Origin: Actinoplanes aureus
GTDB lineage: Bacteria; Actinomycetota; Actinomycetes; Mycobacteriales; Micromonosporaceae
NCBI RefSeq assembly: GCF_015704865.1
Contig: NZ_JADQTO010000027.1
Location: forward strand, 1-64,000
Direction of reading: 5' to 3'
DNA: 64,000 bases
Positions 6,202 to 15,421 of the stretch are shown piece by piece (position 1 is the stretch's first letter; every line of letters starts with the position of its first letter). A program made the position numbers and the translations under genes. The notes under the pieces were generated by a model. It did no database searches, was not told where the DNA came from, and worked only from the letters and a program-made list of their open reading frames with translations.

Positions 6202-8516
6202 GCGCGGCGTGGGCGATGGTGCGGCACCGGTTCGCGAGTTTCGCCGGCACGTTCGTCGCGGTGGTGCTCGGGGTCGCGGTGCTGGCCGGATCGGCGAGTC
6301 TGTACCTGAGTTCGCAGCCGCAGGCACCGGCCCGCTACGACGCGGCGCCGATCCTGATCCAGCCGGCCATGGCCGGCACCAACGACTACGGCGAGGAGGA
6401 ACGCCCGGCCTGGCCCGCGTCCGAGGCGACCGGCCTGGCGAACCGGCTGGCCACGCTGCCCGGCGTCGCGGCGGCGGTCCCGGACCCGGTCTTCTACGTG
6501 CAGCGGCTGTCCGGCGGCAAGGCGACCGGTGATCCGGAGGCGGCCCGGGCCGACGGGCACGCCTGGTCGTCGGCGCGGCTCGGCGGCTACCGGCTGACCG
6601 CGGGACGGGCGCCGGAGAGCCGTGACGAGGTGGCTCTGAGCGGTGCCGATCCGGGCACCCGGATCGAGGTGCTGACCGCGTCCGGGCCGGAGACCTGGAC
6701 GGTCAGTGGGACTGTCGACGGACCCGGGTTCTACCTGGCGGACTCCGAGGCACTGCGGCGCGCTCCGGGCGTACCGGTGATCGGTCTGACCGTGAGCGGC
6801 GACGAAGCGCGCGTGGCCGATGCCGCGCGCGCCCTGATCGGCCCGGCCGGCACCGTCCGGACCGGCGCGGAGCGCGACCTGCTGGAGGCGAACCACGTCA
6901 CCCGGATCCGCTGGATCGGCGCGCAGCTGCTGATCGCGCTGGTCACCCTGAGTGCCTTCGCCACGGTCTTCGTGGTTTCCTCGACCTGCGCGCTGAGCGC
7001 CGCGCAGCGCCGGCGCGAGCTGGGCCTGCTACGCGCGGTGGGTGCCACGCCGGGCCAGGTGCGCCGCCAGATGTACGCCGAAACGACCCTGATCGCCCTG
7101 CTCGGCGGCCTGGTCGGAGCCCCGCTGGGTGCCGCCGCCGCCCCACTGCTGGCCGGCCCGATGGTGGACACCGGACTGGAACCGGCCGGGTTCACGGTGA
7201 CCTGGCAGCCGGCCGCGGTGTTCGGCGCGGCGTTACTCGGAGTGCTGGTCGCCCTGTGCGGCGTCGCGGTGGCGGCCCGGCGCGCGAGCCGGGTCCCGCC
7301 GCTGGACGCCCTGCGGGAGGCCGCCGTGGACCCGCGGGCGATGACCAGGTCCCGCTGGGTGCTGGGCGTGCTCGGCGCGGTCGCCGGAGCCGGCCTGCTG
7401 GCCGCGATGCCGTCGCTGCCGGTCAGCGCGCAGAGTTCGGCCGGCCTGGGCGCCGCGATGCTGTTGATCACCGCCGCCACCCTGCTCTCCCCGGTGCTGA
7501 TCGTGCCGCTGGTCCGGGTGGTGGCCTGGCCGGTGCGGCACACCGCGACCGGGCAGCTGGTTCGCGAGGGAACCCTGACCGGGGTACGGCGAGTCGCCGC
7601 CACGGCCGCGCCGGTGCTCGCCACGGTGGGCATCACCGTGCTGCTCACCGGCACGATCGCCACCATCGAGGAGGCGGCCGGCATCGACGCGGCCGCCGAG
7701 TTCTCCACCGGTTCACTGCTCGTGCCGGACGGCACGCCGGGGCTGAGCGCGGCCGCGGTCGCCGCCCAGCCGGGCGAGTCCCGCCTGGAGACCCGGGTGC
7801 TGATCACCCACCAGGACGGCATCACCGGCTTCGAGGCCGCCGGGGTGGCCGGGTCCGGGTCCGGAGCCGTGCTGCGCGACGACACCGCCACCGAACTGGG
7901 CGCCCGCGCCGGCTCCACCCTGACCGTACGCTGGGCCGACGGCACGACGTCCGAGACGCGGGTGCGCGCGGTCGACCCGGACGCCCAGGCCACGGTGGTG
8001 TTCCCGGCCGAGCTGGTCCGCGCGCACGATCCGCAGGCGCTGACCGCGATGGTGCTGCTCGACGGCGAGCCCACCGCCGCACCCGGCGCCCGGGCCATGC
8101 CGGTCGGCGACTTCGTCCGGGAGGAGATCGGCGAGGAGGGGCAGCTCGTCGACCTCTTCCTGTGGGCGCTGATCGGGCTGACCGCCGGTTACACCGGGAT
8201 CGCGGTCGGTAACACGCTGTTGATGGCGACCGCCGCGCGCCGGTCCGAGTTCCGCGCCCTGCGGCTCGCCGGGGCCGGCACCGGGCAGGTTCTCCGGGTG
8301 GTGTCGGCTGAATCACTGCTGGCAGTGGCCGTGGGCGCGGTGCTGGGCGGTACTGTCGCCGGTATATCCCTGCTCGGGGTCCGGGCCTCGGTCGAATCCG
8401 AACTGGACCATTCGATCGCCCTGGTGATCCCGTGGGGTGCCGGGCTCGCCGTGACCGCGGGCTGCGTGGCCGTGGCCGTGGTGGCGGCGGCCGTTCCGGT
8501 GCTGCGCCGGCGGTGA
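6198..8516 (+). CDS. FtsX-like permease of an ABC exporter
   Basis: 772 residues. A first transmembrane helix (residues 12-34) is followed by an extracytoplasmic domain to about 230. Helices typical of the FtsX fold follow (QLLIALVTLSAFATVFVVSS, then RRRELGLLRAVGATPGQVRR, the conserved cytoplasmic coupling region). A second half repeats the plan with another large outer domain (about 490-640) and ends in three helices containing RRSEFRALRLAGAGTGQVLR. The duplicated coupling motif is the hallmark of the long MacB-like permeases of Gram-positive bacteria. It overlaps the ATPase gene. The substrate is unknown; no sensor or peptide gene is adjacent. Confidence 0.9.
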   Translation: MSAAWAMVRHRFASFAGTFVAVVLGVAVLAGSASLYLSSQPQAPARYDAAPILIQPAMAGTNDYGEEERPAWPASEATGLANRLATLPGVAAAVPDPVFYVQRLSGGKATGDPEAARADGHAWSSARLGGYRLTAGRAPESRDEVALSGADPGTRIEVLTASGPETWTVSGTVDGPGFYLADSEALRRAPGVPVIGLTVSGDEARVADAARALIGPAGTVRTGAERDLLEANHVTRIRWIGAQLLIALVTLSAFATVFVVSSTCALSAAQRRRELGLLRAVGATPGQVRRQMYAETTLIALLGGLVGAPLGAAAAPLLAGPMVDTGLEPAGFTVTWQPAAVFGAALLGVLVALCGVAVAARRASRVPPLDALREAAVDPRAMTRSRWVLGVLGAVAGAGLLAAMPSLPVSAQSSAGLGAAMLLITAATLLSPVLIVPLVRVVAWPVRHTATGQLVREGTLTGVRRVAATAAPVLATVGITVLLTGTIATIEEAAGIDAAAEFSTGSLLVPDGTPGLSAAAVAAQPGESRLETRVLITHQDGITGFEAAGVAGSGSGAVLRDDTATELGARAGSTLTVRWADGTTSETRVRAVDPDAQATVVFPAELVRAHDPQALTAMVLLDGEPTAAPGARAMPVGDFVREEIGEEGQLVDLFLWALIGLTAGYTGIAVGNTLLMATAARRSEFRALRLAGAGTGQVLRVVSAESLLAVAVGAVLGGTVAGISLLGVRASVESELDHSIALVIPWGAGLAVTAGCVAVAVVAAAVPVLRRR

Positions 8517-8627
8517 TCTCCGGGCCTCGCTGAAATCTCCTCGGAATCCGGGGGATCCGATGCGGGCACAAAACCTCTAGGCTGACGCGATCGCTCTCAG
8601 CGAATGCTCAGCCAAAGGGGTCCGAAG

Positions 8628-9041
8628 ATGGGGAGTGACACGCGCCGGAGGTGGCTCTGGGCGCTGGTCGCCGTGCAGGCGGTCCTGGTCTTGCCGGTGG
8701 TGTTCATCTGGCTCGGTCCGGCGCAGGAGGCCGTCGACGCCGCGCCGGACGCCAACATCGGCGCCGGGCTGATCGGGCTCTACCTACTGGCGTTCGGCCT
8801 GCCCTGGTCGGTCTTCGTCTGCCTGCTCGACAACCGGTACGAGCTGTTCGACAGCGCTCTCGGCAACCTCGTCGTCGCCGGTCCGGCCGTGTTCAACCTC
8901 GCCCTGACCGCGGGCCTGCTGTGGTGGAGCGGCCGGCACCCGGTGGTGGAGTCCGACTGGCAGATCGAGGAGTACGACCCGGACGAGGAAGAAGAAGAAG
9001 AAGAAGAGGAAGCGGAAGAGGAGGCCGACCGGGCGCGCTGA
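8628..9041 (+). CDS. small membrane protein with acidic tail
   Basis: 137 residues from ATG 8628 (AAAGGGG upstream; the frame is open from 8604). Three hydrophobic segments are visible: LWALVAVQAVLVLPVVFIWL, ANIGAGLIGLYLLAFGLPWS and GNLVVAGPAVFNLALTAGLL. The C-terminal tail is almost pure glutamate, encoded by a run of GAA codons although GAG is preferred elsewhere. The family resembles uncharacterised actinobacterial integral membrane proteins. Its TGA at 9039-9041 directly abuts the stop of the convergent gene. Confidence 0.7.
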   Translation: MGSDTRRRWLWALVAVQAVLVLPVVFIWLGPAQEAVDAAPDANIGAGLIGLYLLAFGLPWSVFVCLLDNRYELFDSALGNLVVAGPAVFNLALTAGLLWWSGRHPVVESDWQIEEYDPDEEEEEEEEEAEEEADRAR

Positions 9042-10370
9042 TCAGGCCGGCGCGAACCGGCTCGCCGCGCTCAGCGTCCGCGTCGACCAGCGCATCGCGT
9101 CCAGGGCGGGTCCGGCCAGGTCGCCCGAGCCCCAATCGCCCTCCTCGTACGCGCGGACCGCTTCCAGGAGCCGGCCGAGCCGCCCGGTTCCGAAGGTGAG
9201 CGCGTCCGACACGTCCACCGCCAGGGGCAGCTGGTCGGTCATCGCGGCCGGGGTGATGCCCATCAACCGGGCCATCCCGGTGACCAGCCCGGCCACGAAC
9301 GCCGCGCCCGGGTCCACGCCGAAGCGCGGCCCCAGGTTCTCGCAGAGCCGGGCCTGGGTGAGCGCGGTGAGCAGCTGCTCCTCCGGGGCCTCGGCGACGT
9401 CGTCGACCACCATCAGGGTGGCCCAGCGGCGGATGTGGGTCAGGCCGATCATCATGATCGCCTGCCGGACCGAGGAGATCCGGCTGGTCACCCCGGCGGC
9501 GACCGAGTTGCTCACCCGCAGCACCCGCATGGCGAGCGCCGGGTCACTGACGATGATCGCAGTGATCTTGTCGAGCCGGACGTCCGGGTGCATCAGGGCG
9601 GCGACCAGCTCCAGCCGGCGCAGCCGGGACGGGGACAGGCTGGGGGTGCTGAGCACCTGGGGACGGCTCAGCGCGTACCCCTGGCGCAGCTCCATGCCGT
9701 AATGATCGGCGATGGCCACCTGCTCGGCGGTCTCCAGGCGTTCGGCGACCAGCTGGATGCCGGGGTACTCCCGGCACGCGGTGACGATCTCGTCGAGCCG
9801 GCTCAGGTCGCCGTCGAGCAGATCGAGCTTGACGTACGAGGCGAGCCCGAGCAGCCGTTCGTGCCCGGAGCCCCAGACGAAGTCATCGAGGGCGATCCGG
9901 TAGCCCGACTCGGCCAGCGCGGTGATCCCGTCGATCACCTCGTCGTCGACGGTCACCGTCTCGAGGATCTCCAGCACCACCTGCTCGGGGCCGAACGGCA
10001 AGGGCAGCCGGCCGGTCACGAACTCGCGGGTCAGATTGATGAAGCACGGCCGGTTACCGGCCACCTCGCCGATGCCGAACTCGGTGAACGCGTTGATCAT
10101 AACCGTGCTGGTCGCGTACGTGTCCTGGCGACCGGACGCCACGTCGTCCATACGGCCGCGGAACAGCAGCTCGTACGCCACGACGGCGCCGTTCGCGTCG
10201 AAGATCGGCTGGCGGCCCACGTGCACCGCGTCCAACACCGGGATTCCCACGTCGTGGCCATCGGCAGGTAACCCGGCCACTTGATGAATCCGGCCGGGAA
10301 ACAAAGCCGGAACGTAGGCTTCCACCGGCACTGGTCGGCGTGTTGGGATGAGACCGCCGTCACAGCTCAC
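9042..10370 (-). CDS. EAL/HDOD-domain signalling protein (YuxH-like)
   Basis: 442 residues from GTG 10370. Residues 48-235 form an EAL-type domain: VGRQPIFDANG, YELLFRG in place of EALLR, VVLEILETV, IALDDFVWG, YVKLDLLDGD. The loop that is normally DDFG(T/A)G reads DDFVWG, so c-di-GMP hydrolysis is doubtful. Residues 245-430 are an HDOD domain (KITAIIVSDPALAMRVLRVS, then IMMIGLTHIRRW). This architecture is that of YuxH/CdgJ-type regulators, which couple motility or stress signals without clear enzymatic activity. It is divergent from the acyl-CoA synthetase gene, with starts about 20 bp apart. Confidence 0.85.
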   Translation of the reverse strand: MSCDGGLIPTRRPVPVEAYVPALFPGRIHQVAGLPADGHDVGIPVLDAVHVGRQPIFDANGAVVAYELLFRGRMDDVASGRQDTYATSTVMINAFTEFGIGEVAGNRPCFINLTREFVTGRLPLPFGPEQVVLEILETVTVDDEVIDGITALAESGYRIALDDFVWGSGHERLLGLASYVKLDLLDGDLSRLDEIVTACREYPGIQLVAERLETAEQVAIADHYGMELRQGYALSRPQVLSTPSLSPSRLRRLELVAALMHPDVRLDKITAIIVSDPALAMRVLRVSNSVAAGVTSRISSVRQAIMMIGLTHIRRWATLMVVDDVAEAPEEQLLTALTQARLCENLGPRFGVDPGAAFVAGLVTGMARLMGITPAAMTDQLPLAVDVSDALTFGTGRLGRLLEAVRAYEEGDWGSGDLAGPALDAMRWSTRTLSAASRFAPA

Positions 10371-10390
10371 CTTTGAAAAGGATTTGCCGG

Positions 10391-11938
10391 ATGCTCAACC
10401 TCTCCGTACTGCTGGAGGACAGCGCCCGCCACTACCCGGAGCGCGACGCCGTGGTCTTCGGACCCCGGCGGCTGACCTACGCGCAGGTGAACGCCGCGGC
10501 GAACCAGGTGGCCGGCCTGCTCGTGTCCCGTGGCATCAAGCCCGGCGACAAGGTGGCGCTCTCCTGCCCCAACCTGCCGTACTTCCCTATCGTGTACTAC
10601 GGCATCCTCAAGGCCGGCGCGGTCGTCGTCCCGCTGAACGTGCTGCTCAAGGGCCGTGAGATCGCGTACCACCTGAACGACTCGCAGGCGAAGGCGTACC
10701 TGTGCTTCGAAGGCACCCCGGAGCTGCCGATGGGCAGCGAGGGTTTCGCCGGATTCAACGAGGTGGCCGGCTGCGAGCAGTTCTTCCTGATCACCGCGGA
10801 TCCGGCCGCCGCCTCGCCGATCGAGGGCGCCGACACGCTCGGCGCGGGCCTGGCCGGGCAGTCGCCGGCCTTCGAGACGGTGCTGCGCGCCGAGACCGAC
10901 GCGGCCGTCATCCTCTACACCAGCGGGACCACCGGGCAGGCCAAGGGCGCCGAGCTGTCCCACTCGAACCTGGTGCTCAACGCGCTGACCTGCAACCGGC
11001 TGTTCGGCACCCAACCGGGCACCGACACCCACCTGCTGGTGCTGCCGCTGTTCCACTCGTTCGGCTCGACGGTCAACATGAATGCCGGGTTCGCCACCGC
11101 CGCCACCCTGGTGCTGCTCCCCCGCTTCGACGCGGCGGCCGCGGTGCAGCTGCTCCAGAGCGAGAACGTCACGTTCTTCGCCGGCGTACCGACCATGTGG
11201 TGGGGCCTGCTCAACGCGCTGGGCGAGGGCGTCGACGTGGAGCGGATCGCCCGCAACATGCGGGTCGCCGTGTCCGGCGGCTCCAGCCTGCCGGTGGAGA
11301 TCATCAAGGCGGTCAAGGAGCGGTTCGGCGTCACCATCCTGGAGGGCTACGGGCTGTCCGAGACCTCGCCGGTGGCCACCTTCAGCGACCCGGACAGCGA
11401 GCCGCGGGCCGGCTCGATCGGCATCCCGATCTGGGGCGTCGAGGTGAAGCTGATCGACCCGGAGTGGAACACCATCGAGGCCGCCGACGAGATCGGCGAG
11501 ATCGCCATCCGCGGGCACAACATCTTCCGGGGCTACATCGGCCGGCCGGAGGCGACCGCCGAGGTGATCCGGAACGGCTGGTTCCGCACCGGTGACCTGG
11601 CCCGCCGTGACAAGGACGGCTTCTACTACATCGTCGACCGGGCCAAGGACATGATCATCCGCGGTGGCTTCAACGTCTACCCGCGGGAGATCGAGGAGGT
11701 CCTGATGACCCACGAGGCGGTCTCGCTCGCCGCGGTCATCGGTGTGCCGCATTCCAGCCACGGCGAGGAGGTCAAGGCGTTCGTGATCCTCAAGCCGGGC
11801 GCCGAGGCCACCGAGGAGTCCCTGGTGGCCTGGAGCAAGGAGCAGATGGCCGCCTACAAGTACCCGCGGATCGTGAGCATCGTCGAGTCGCTGCCCATGA
11901 CCGCCACCGGCAAGCTGCTCAAGCGCGAACTGAGCTGA
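10391..11938 (+). CDS. long-chain fatty-acid--CoA ligase / AMP-forming acyl-CoA synthetase
   Basis: 515 residues; ATG 10391 is preferred (AAAGGA 9 bases upstream) over the longer TTG start at 10373. The ANL-superfamily motifs are intact: P-loop YTSGTTGQAKGAELSH, A5 motif EGYGLSETSP, the YRTGD-like WFRTGDLARRDKDGF, hinge DRAKDMIIRGG, and C-terminal lysine in TGKLLKREL. It should adenylate a carboxylic acid, probably a fatty acid, and transfer it to CoA in the cytoplasm. No other lipid-metabolism gene is adjacent. Confidence 0.9.
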   Translation: MLNLSVLLEDSARHYPERDAVVFGPRRLTYAQVNAAANQVAGLLVSRGIKPGDKVALSCPNLPYFPIVYYGILKAGAVVVPLNVLLKGREIAYHLNDSQAKAYLCFEGTPELPMGSEGFAGFNEVAGCEQFFLITADPAAASPIEGADTLGAGLAGQSPAFETVLRAETDAAVILYTSGTTGQAKGAELSHSNLVLNALTCNRLFGTQPGTDTHLLVLPLFHSFGSTVNMNAGFATAATLVLLPRFDAAAAVQLLQSENVTFFAGVPTMWWGLLNALGEGVDVERIARNMRVAVSGGSSLPVEIIKAVKERFGVTILEGYGLSETSPVATFSDPDSEPRAGSIGIPIWGVEVKLIDPEWNTIEAADEIGEIAIRGHNIFRGYIGRPEATAEVIRNGWFRTGDLARRDKDGFYYIVDRAKDMIIRGGFNVYPREIEEVLMTHEAVSLAAVIGVPHSSHGEEVKAFVILKPGAEATEESLVAWSKEQMAAYKYPRIVSIVESLPMTATGKLLKRELS

Positions 11939-12015
11939 CCCGCCTGCCGCCGAGATCGCTTGCGCGCGTGCCGCACAGTGGACGGCAACGGGAGCCGGCC
12001 ACACGGAGGCGAATC

Positions 12016-13317
12016 TTGACGACCGCTCTGACGCACCGGTCCGCGACGGCCGTACCGCCGCGGACCGGTGCGCTGCGGCGCGTCGGGCAGCTGCGCCAGT
12101 CGTCGCCGGGCCGGCTTCAGCTCATCCGCGCCGCCCTGGTCACGCTCGCCGTCCTGACCGGCCTGATCGCCGGGCTGACCGCCGCCTCCGCCACGGCCGG
12201 CACCAGCGACCTTCGCGACCGGGCCCAGCCGCTGCTGGTCGAGGCGGAGACGATCTACTCGGCGCTCGCCGACGCGGACACCACGGCGGCGCAGGCGTTC
12301 CTGGCCGGCGGCCTGGAGCCGGTCCGGCTGACCGAGCGCTACGAGGCCGACCTGGCCCGGGCCACCACCTCACTGGCCTCGGCCGCCCGGCTCACTCCCG
12401 AGGGCAGTGCGGCCTCGCGGGCGGTCGAGGCGCTGGCCACCGGCACCACGCGGTACGCGGCACTGGTCGCCACCGCCCGCGCGGTCAACCGCCAGGGCCT
12501 GCCGGTCGGCGCCTCCTACCTGGCCACCGCCTCGCAGCTCAACCGCGAGACCCTGCAACCGGAGGCGAAAGCGCTGTTCCAGCTCGCCCGCAAAGAGGTC
12601 GACAGCGGGTATTCGGCGGCGCGCAGCTCATGGTGGCTGATGCTGCTGCTGACCGTGTTCGTGCTCCTGACGATCATGCTGATCTGGTCCCAGCTCTACC
12701 TGAGCCGCACCACGAACCGCACCTTCAACGTGCCGCTGGTGGCCGCGACCGGTCTCGCCGCGCTGCTGATGCTCACCTCGGGCTTCGTCTTCTCCGGCCA
12801 GCGCGACATGCTGAGCACCGCCGACCAGGACGGCTCGGCCCCGGTGGCGGCCCTCGCCGAGAGCCGGATCCTGCTGCTGCGCGAGCGCGCCGACGAGGCG
12901 CTCACCCTGGCCGCGCGGGCCGGCAACGGGCCGCACGAGAAGGACTTCCAGGCGACCCGGGAGCAGCTCACCTTCGACGACGAGAGCCTCGACGGGTTCG
13001 AGTGGAACCTGCGGGAGATCCGCGAGCAGCACCAGGTGTACCTCGACCTGCACGAGAAGGTCCGCGAGCTGGACGACGGCGGGGACTACGACGGCGCGGT
13101 GAAGCTGGCTGTCGGGGAGGGGGCCACGACCGCGTTCGAGAACGTTCTCGACTCCGTCGACAACCTCCTCGACGACCGCAAGCACACCTTCGACGAGCAC
13201 ATCCGCGAGGCGGGTTCCGGCCTCGGGACGCTGACCTGGCTGGGCCCGCTGCTGGCCCTCGCCATCGGGGTGCTCGCGGTGTTCGGGCTGCGCGCCCGGC
13301 TGGAGGAGTACCGGTGA
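12016..13317 (+). CDS. glnX: GlnX-like membrane sensor protein
   Basis: 433 residues from TTG 12016, chosen for GGAGG at 12005-12009. Four transmembrane helices lie near residues 37-60, 205-226, 237-260 and 405-427, giving two extracytoplasmic helical loops (about 60-204 and 262-404) and almost no cytoplasmic domain. In mycobacteria the equivalent gene (Rv0412c) encodes GlnX, which interacts with the lipoprotein GlnH and relays amino-acid availability to PknG. Order, length and topology match here. The stop overlaps glnH by one base. Assignment rests on synteny and topology rather than a catalytic motif. Confidence 0.78.
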   Translation: MTTALTHRSATAVPPRTGALRRVGQLRQSSPGRLQLIRAALVTLAVLTGLIAGLTAASATAGTSDLRDRAQPLLVEAETIYSALADADTTAAQAFLAGGLEPVRLTERYEADLARATTSLASAARLTPEGSAASRAVEALATGTTRYAALVATARAVNRQGLPVGASYLATASQLNRETLQPEAKALFQLARKEVDSGYSAARSSWWLMLLLTVFVLLTIMLIWSQLYLSRTTNRTFNVPLVAATGLAALLMLTSGFVFSGQRDMLSTADQDGSAPVAALAESRILLLRERADEALTLAARAGNGPHEKDFQATREQLTFDDESLDGFEWNLREIREQHQVYLDLHEKVRELDDGGDYDGAVKLAVGEGATTAFENVLDSVDNLLDDRKHTFDEHIREAGSGLGTLTWLGPLLALAIGVLAVFGLRARLEEYR

Positions 13318-14246
13318 TGCGTATCCGTCCCGCCCTCGCCGTCATCGCCCTGCTCGCCGTCGCCGGCTGCACCGCCGAGACGCCGGCTCCGGTGGAGGCA
13401 CCCGCGGCCACGCCCGCCAGCACGGCGCCGGCCGCCGCACCGGATACCTCGTGCAAACCGCGGGCCAGCCTGCGCCCCACCGGAACCCTGCCGGCGCCCG
13501 GCCGGATGCCGGCCGGCAGCCACATGGCGACGATCGTCAACAACGGCCGGCTGGTCCTCGGCACCAGCCAGGACACCCTGCTGTTCAGCTCCCGCAACCC
13601 GTTCACCGGCAAGGTGGAGGGCTTCGACGTGGACATGGGCCGGCAGATCGCCCAGGCGATCTTCGGCGATCCGGAGAAACTCCAGATCCGGGTGGTCCCG
13701 CGCGCGGAGCGCACCGCCTGGGTCCGGGACGGCAAGGTCGACCTGGTGATCAGCACGATGACGGCGAACTGCGCCCGGTGGAAGGAGGTCGACTTCTCCA
13801 CCACGTACTTCGTGACCGGTCAGAAGGTCCTCGTCGGCACGGGCTCGACAGCCAAGAGCATCGAGGACCTGGGCGGGGAGAAGGTCTGCGCCGCGGTCGG
13901 CTCCACCTCCCTGGACAACATCGCGAAGGTGCGGACCAAGCCGATCCCGGTGGGCAAGGCCAGTTTCGGCGAGTGCCTGGTCGCCTTCCAGCAGAACGAG
14001 GTGGCGGCCATCTCGACCGACGACACGATCCTGGCCGGTCTGGCCGCCCAGGACCCGTACGCCGAGGTGGTCGGGCCACGCTTCACCGAGGAGCCGTACG
14101 GCATGGCCATCTCCAAGGAGCATCCGGAGTTCACCCGCTTCGTGAACGCGGTGCTGGAGAACAACCGGAGGAACGGCACCTGGGCGGCGACCTACGACAA
14201 GTGGCTGGGCACCGCCCCACAGCCACCGGCGGCCCAGTACCGATGA
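13317..14246 (+). CDS. glnH: GlnH-like amino-acid-binding lipoprotein
   Basis: 309 residues. Signal peptide with lipobox AVAGC (lipidated Cys18), a Pro/Ala/Thr-rich tether (about 19-60), then a bacterial solute-binding family 3 domain: RLVLGTSQDTLLFSS, VEGFDVDMGRQIAQAIFG, RTAWVRDGKVDLVISTMTA, R.KEVDFSTTYF, GEKVCAAVGSTS, and EEPYGMAISKEHPE. These are the usual binding-cleft strands for Glu/Asp/Gln. No permease or ABC gene is nearby, so it should sense rather than import. This fits the mycobacterial GlnH-GlnX-PknG model. It overlaps both neighbours. Confidence 0.9.
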   Translation: MRIRPALAVIALLAVAGCTAETPAPVEAPAATPASTAPAAAPDTSCKPRASLRPTGTLPAPGRMPAGSHMATIVNNGRLVLGTSQDTLLFSSRNPFTGKVEGFDVDMGRQIAQAIFGDPEKLQIRVVPRAERTAWVRDGKVDLVISTMTANCARWKEVDFSTTYFVTGQKVLVGTGSTAKSIEDLGGEKVCAAVGSTSLDNIAKVRTKPIPVGKASFGECLVAFQQNEVAAISTDDTILAGLAAQDPYAEVVGPRFTEEPYGMAISKEHPEFTRFVNAVLENNRRNGTWAATYDKWLGTAPQPPAAQYR

Positions 14247-15421
14247 CCGCTCCCCTGGCCTCCGCGGACGCGGAACTCGCCCGCCTGGAGCGCGCGGTCG
14301 CCGCGATGGCGACGAACCTGGTCGAACTCGACGAGAACCCCGATCGCAAGGAACTCGGCACCGCGAAACTCACCGGCGTCACCGCGACCGCGTGGGCGGA
14401 CGCCAGCGACGCCCTCGGCCGGCTCTGGCAGGGCCACCGCCAGCTGACCGAGGTGATCGACCGGGCCCGGGCGCTGCGCGACCGGCGGCGGCTCAGCGAC
14501 AGCGACCGCGCGGCGTACGCGCACGAGGTCCTCGGCTCGTCGATCACGCTCTCCACCAGCACCGTGCCGCTCGCCCAGCGCGGGCTGCTCGGCGTCGGCC
14601 AGGTCAGCACCACCTGCTCGCCGGCCGAGCTGCTCGCCGCGATGGAGGCGGCGTTCGCGACCGCCGTGCACGTGGTCACCCGCGCCGGCGAGCGATGGCG
14701 CCGCCTCCTCCCCGCCGCCGCCGACGCCGCGGCCGCGCTGGCCCACGCCCGCAACGCCGGTGCCAGCGGCGCCGCGCTCGACGAGGCGGACCGGCTGCTC
14801 GGCACCTTCACCGCCACCATGGCCGGCGACCCGCTCGGCACCGATCCGGCCGTCCTCGACCGGGTCCGCGCGCTGATCGACCGGGCCGACGCCGAGCGGA
14901 CCTCGGCCACCGAGCTGCGGGCCTGGATCGACCAGCGGTTGCGCGACGCACGGACGCTCGCCGCCCAGATCGACACGGCACGCCGGGCCGCCGAGGCCGC
15001 ACGGGAGGCGGCGGCCGGGCGGTTCCCCGAGCATCGGATCGCGACGGTACGGGGAGCCGACCCGCGCGCCGATCTGGTGGCGATCGAGGCGCTCGCCGCG
15101 GCCGGACAGTGGGCACTGATCAGCCCCCGTCTGGCGGCGTGGAACCGGCAGGCCCGGGACCGGCTGGCGGCGCTGCGCGAGTCGGCCGACCGCAACACCG
15201 GGCTGCTCGCCGAGCGCAGCGAGCTGCGCGGGCGCCTGGACGCGTACCGGGCGAAGGCTCTGCGCCGCGGGCTCGGCGAGGACCCCGGCCTCACCCCGCT
15301 CGCCGAGGCCGCCCGCACCACGCTGTACGAGGCGCCGTGCGATCTGGACACCGCGCGGGCGGCCGTCAACGCTTACCAGGACGCTCTTTCCGCCACGATC
15401 GCCGCGAGGGAGGCCCGATGA
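14243..15421 (+). CDS. alpha-helical coiled-coil protein of the kinase operon, unknown function
   Basis: 392 residues, no signal peptide or membrane segment. Almost entirely helical with heptad-like stretches (LARLERAVAAMATNLVELDE, QIDTARRAAEAAREAA, and KALRRGLGEDPGLTPLAEAA near the end). The motif TTCSPAELLAAMEAAFATAV interrupts the helices around residue 130. It overlaps glnH and pknG by 4 bp each, so it is made with them. I do not recognise a described function; the position between the sensor lipoprotein and the kinase suggests a cytoplasmic scaffold or linker. It is absent from the three-gene mycobacterial arrangement as I know it. Confidence 0.75.
   Translation: MTAPLASADAELARLERAVAAMATNLVELDENPDRKELGTAKLTGVTATAWADASDALGRLWQGHRQLTEVIDRARALRDRRRLSDSDRAAYAHEVLGSSITLSTSTVPLAQRGLLGVGQVSTTCSPAELLAAMEAAFATAVHVVTRAGERWRRLLPAAADAAAALAHARNAGASGAALDEADRLLGTFTATMAGDPLGTDPAVLDRVRALIDRADAERTSATELRAWIDQRLRDARTLAAQIDTARRAAEAAREAAAGRFPEHRIATVRGADPRADLVAIEALAAAGQWALISPRLAAWNRQARDRLAALRESADRNTGLLAERSELRGRLDAYRAKALRRGLGEDPGLTPLAEAARTTLYEAPCDLDTARAAVNAYQDALSATIAAREAR

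Noticed and set aside
10097-10363. small minus-strand ORF at the HDOD-EAL start
   Set aside because: It is an alternative frame of the HDOD-EAL gene without coding signs.
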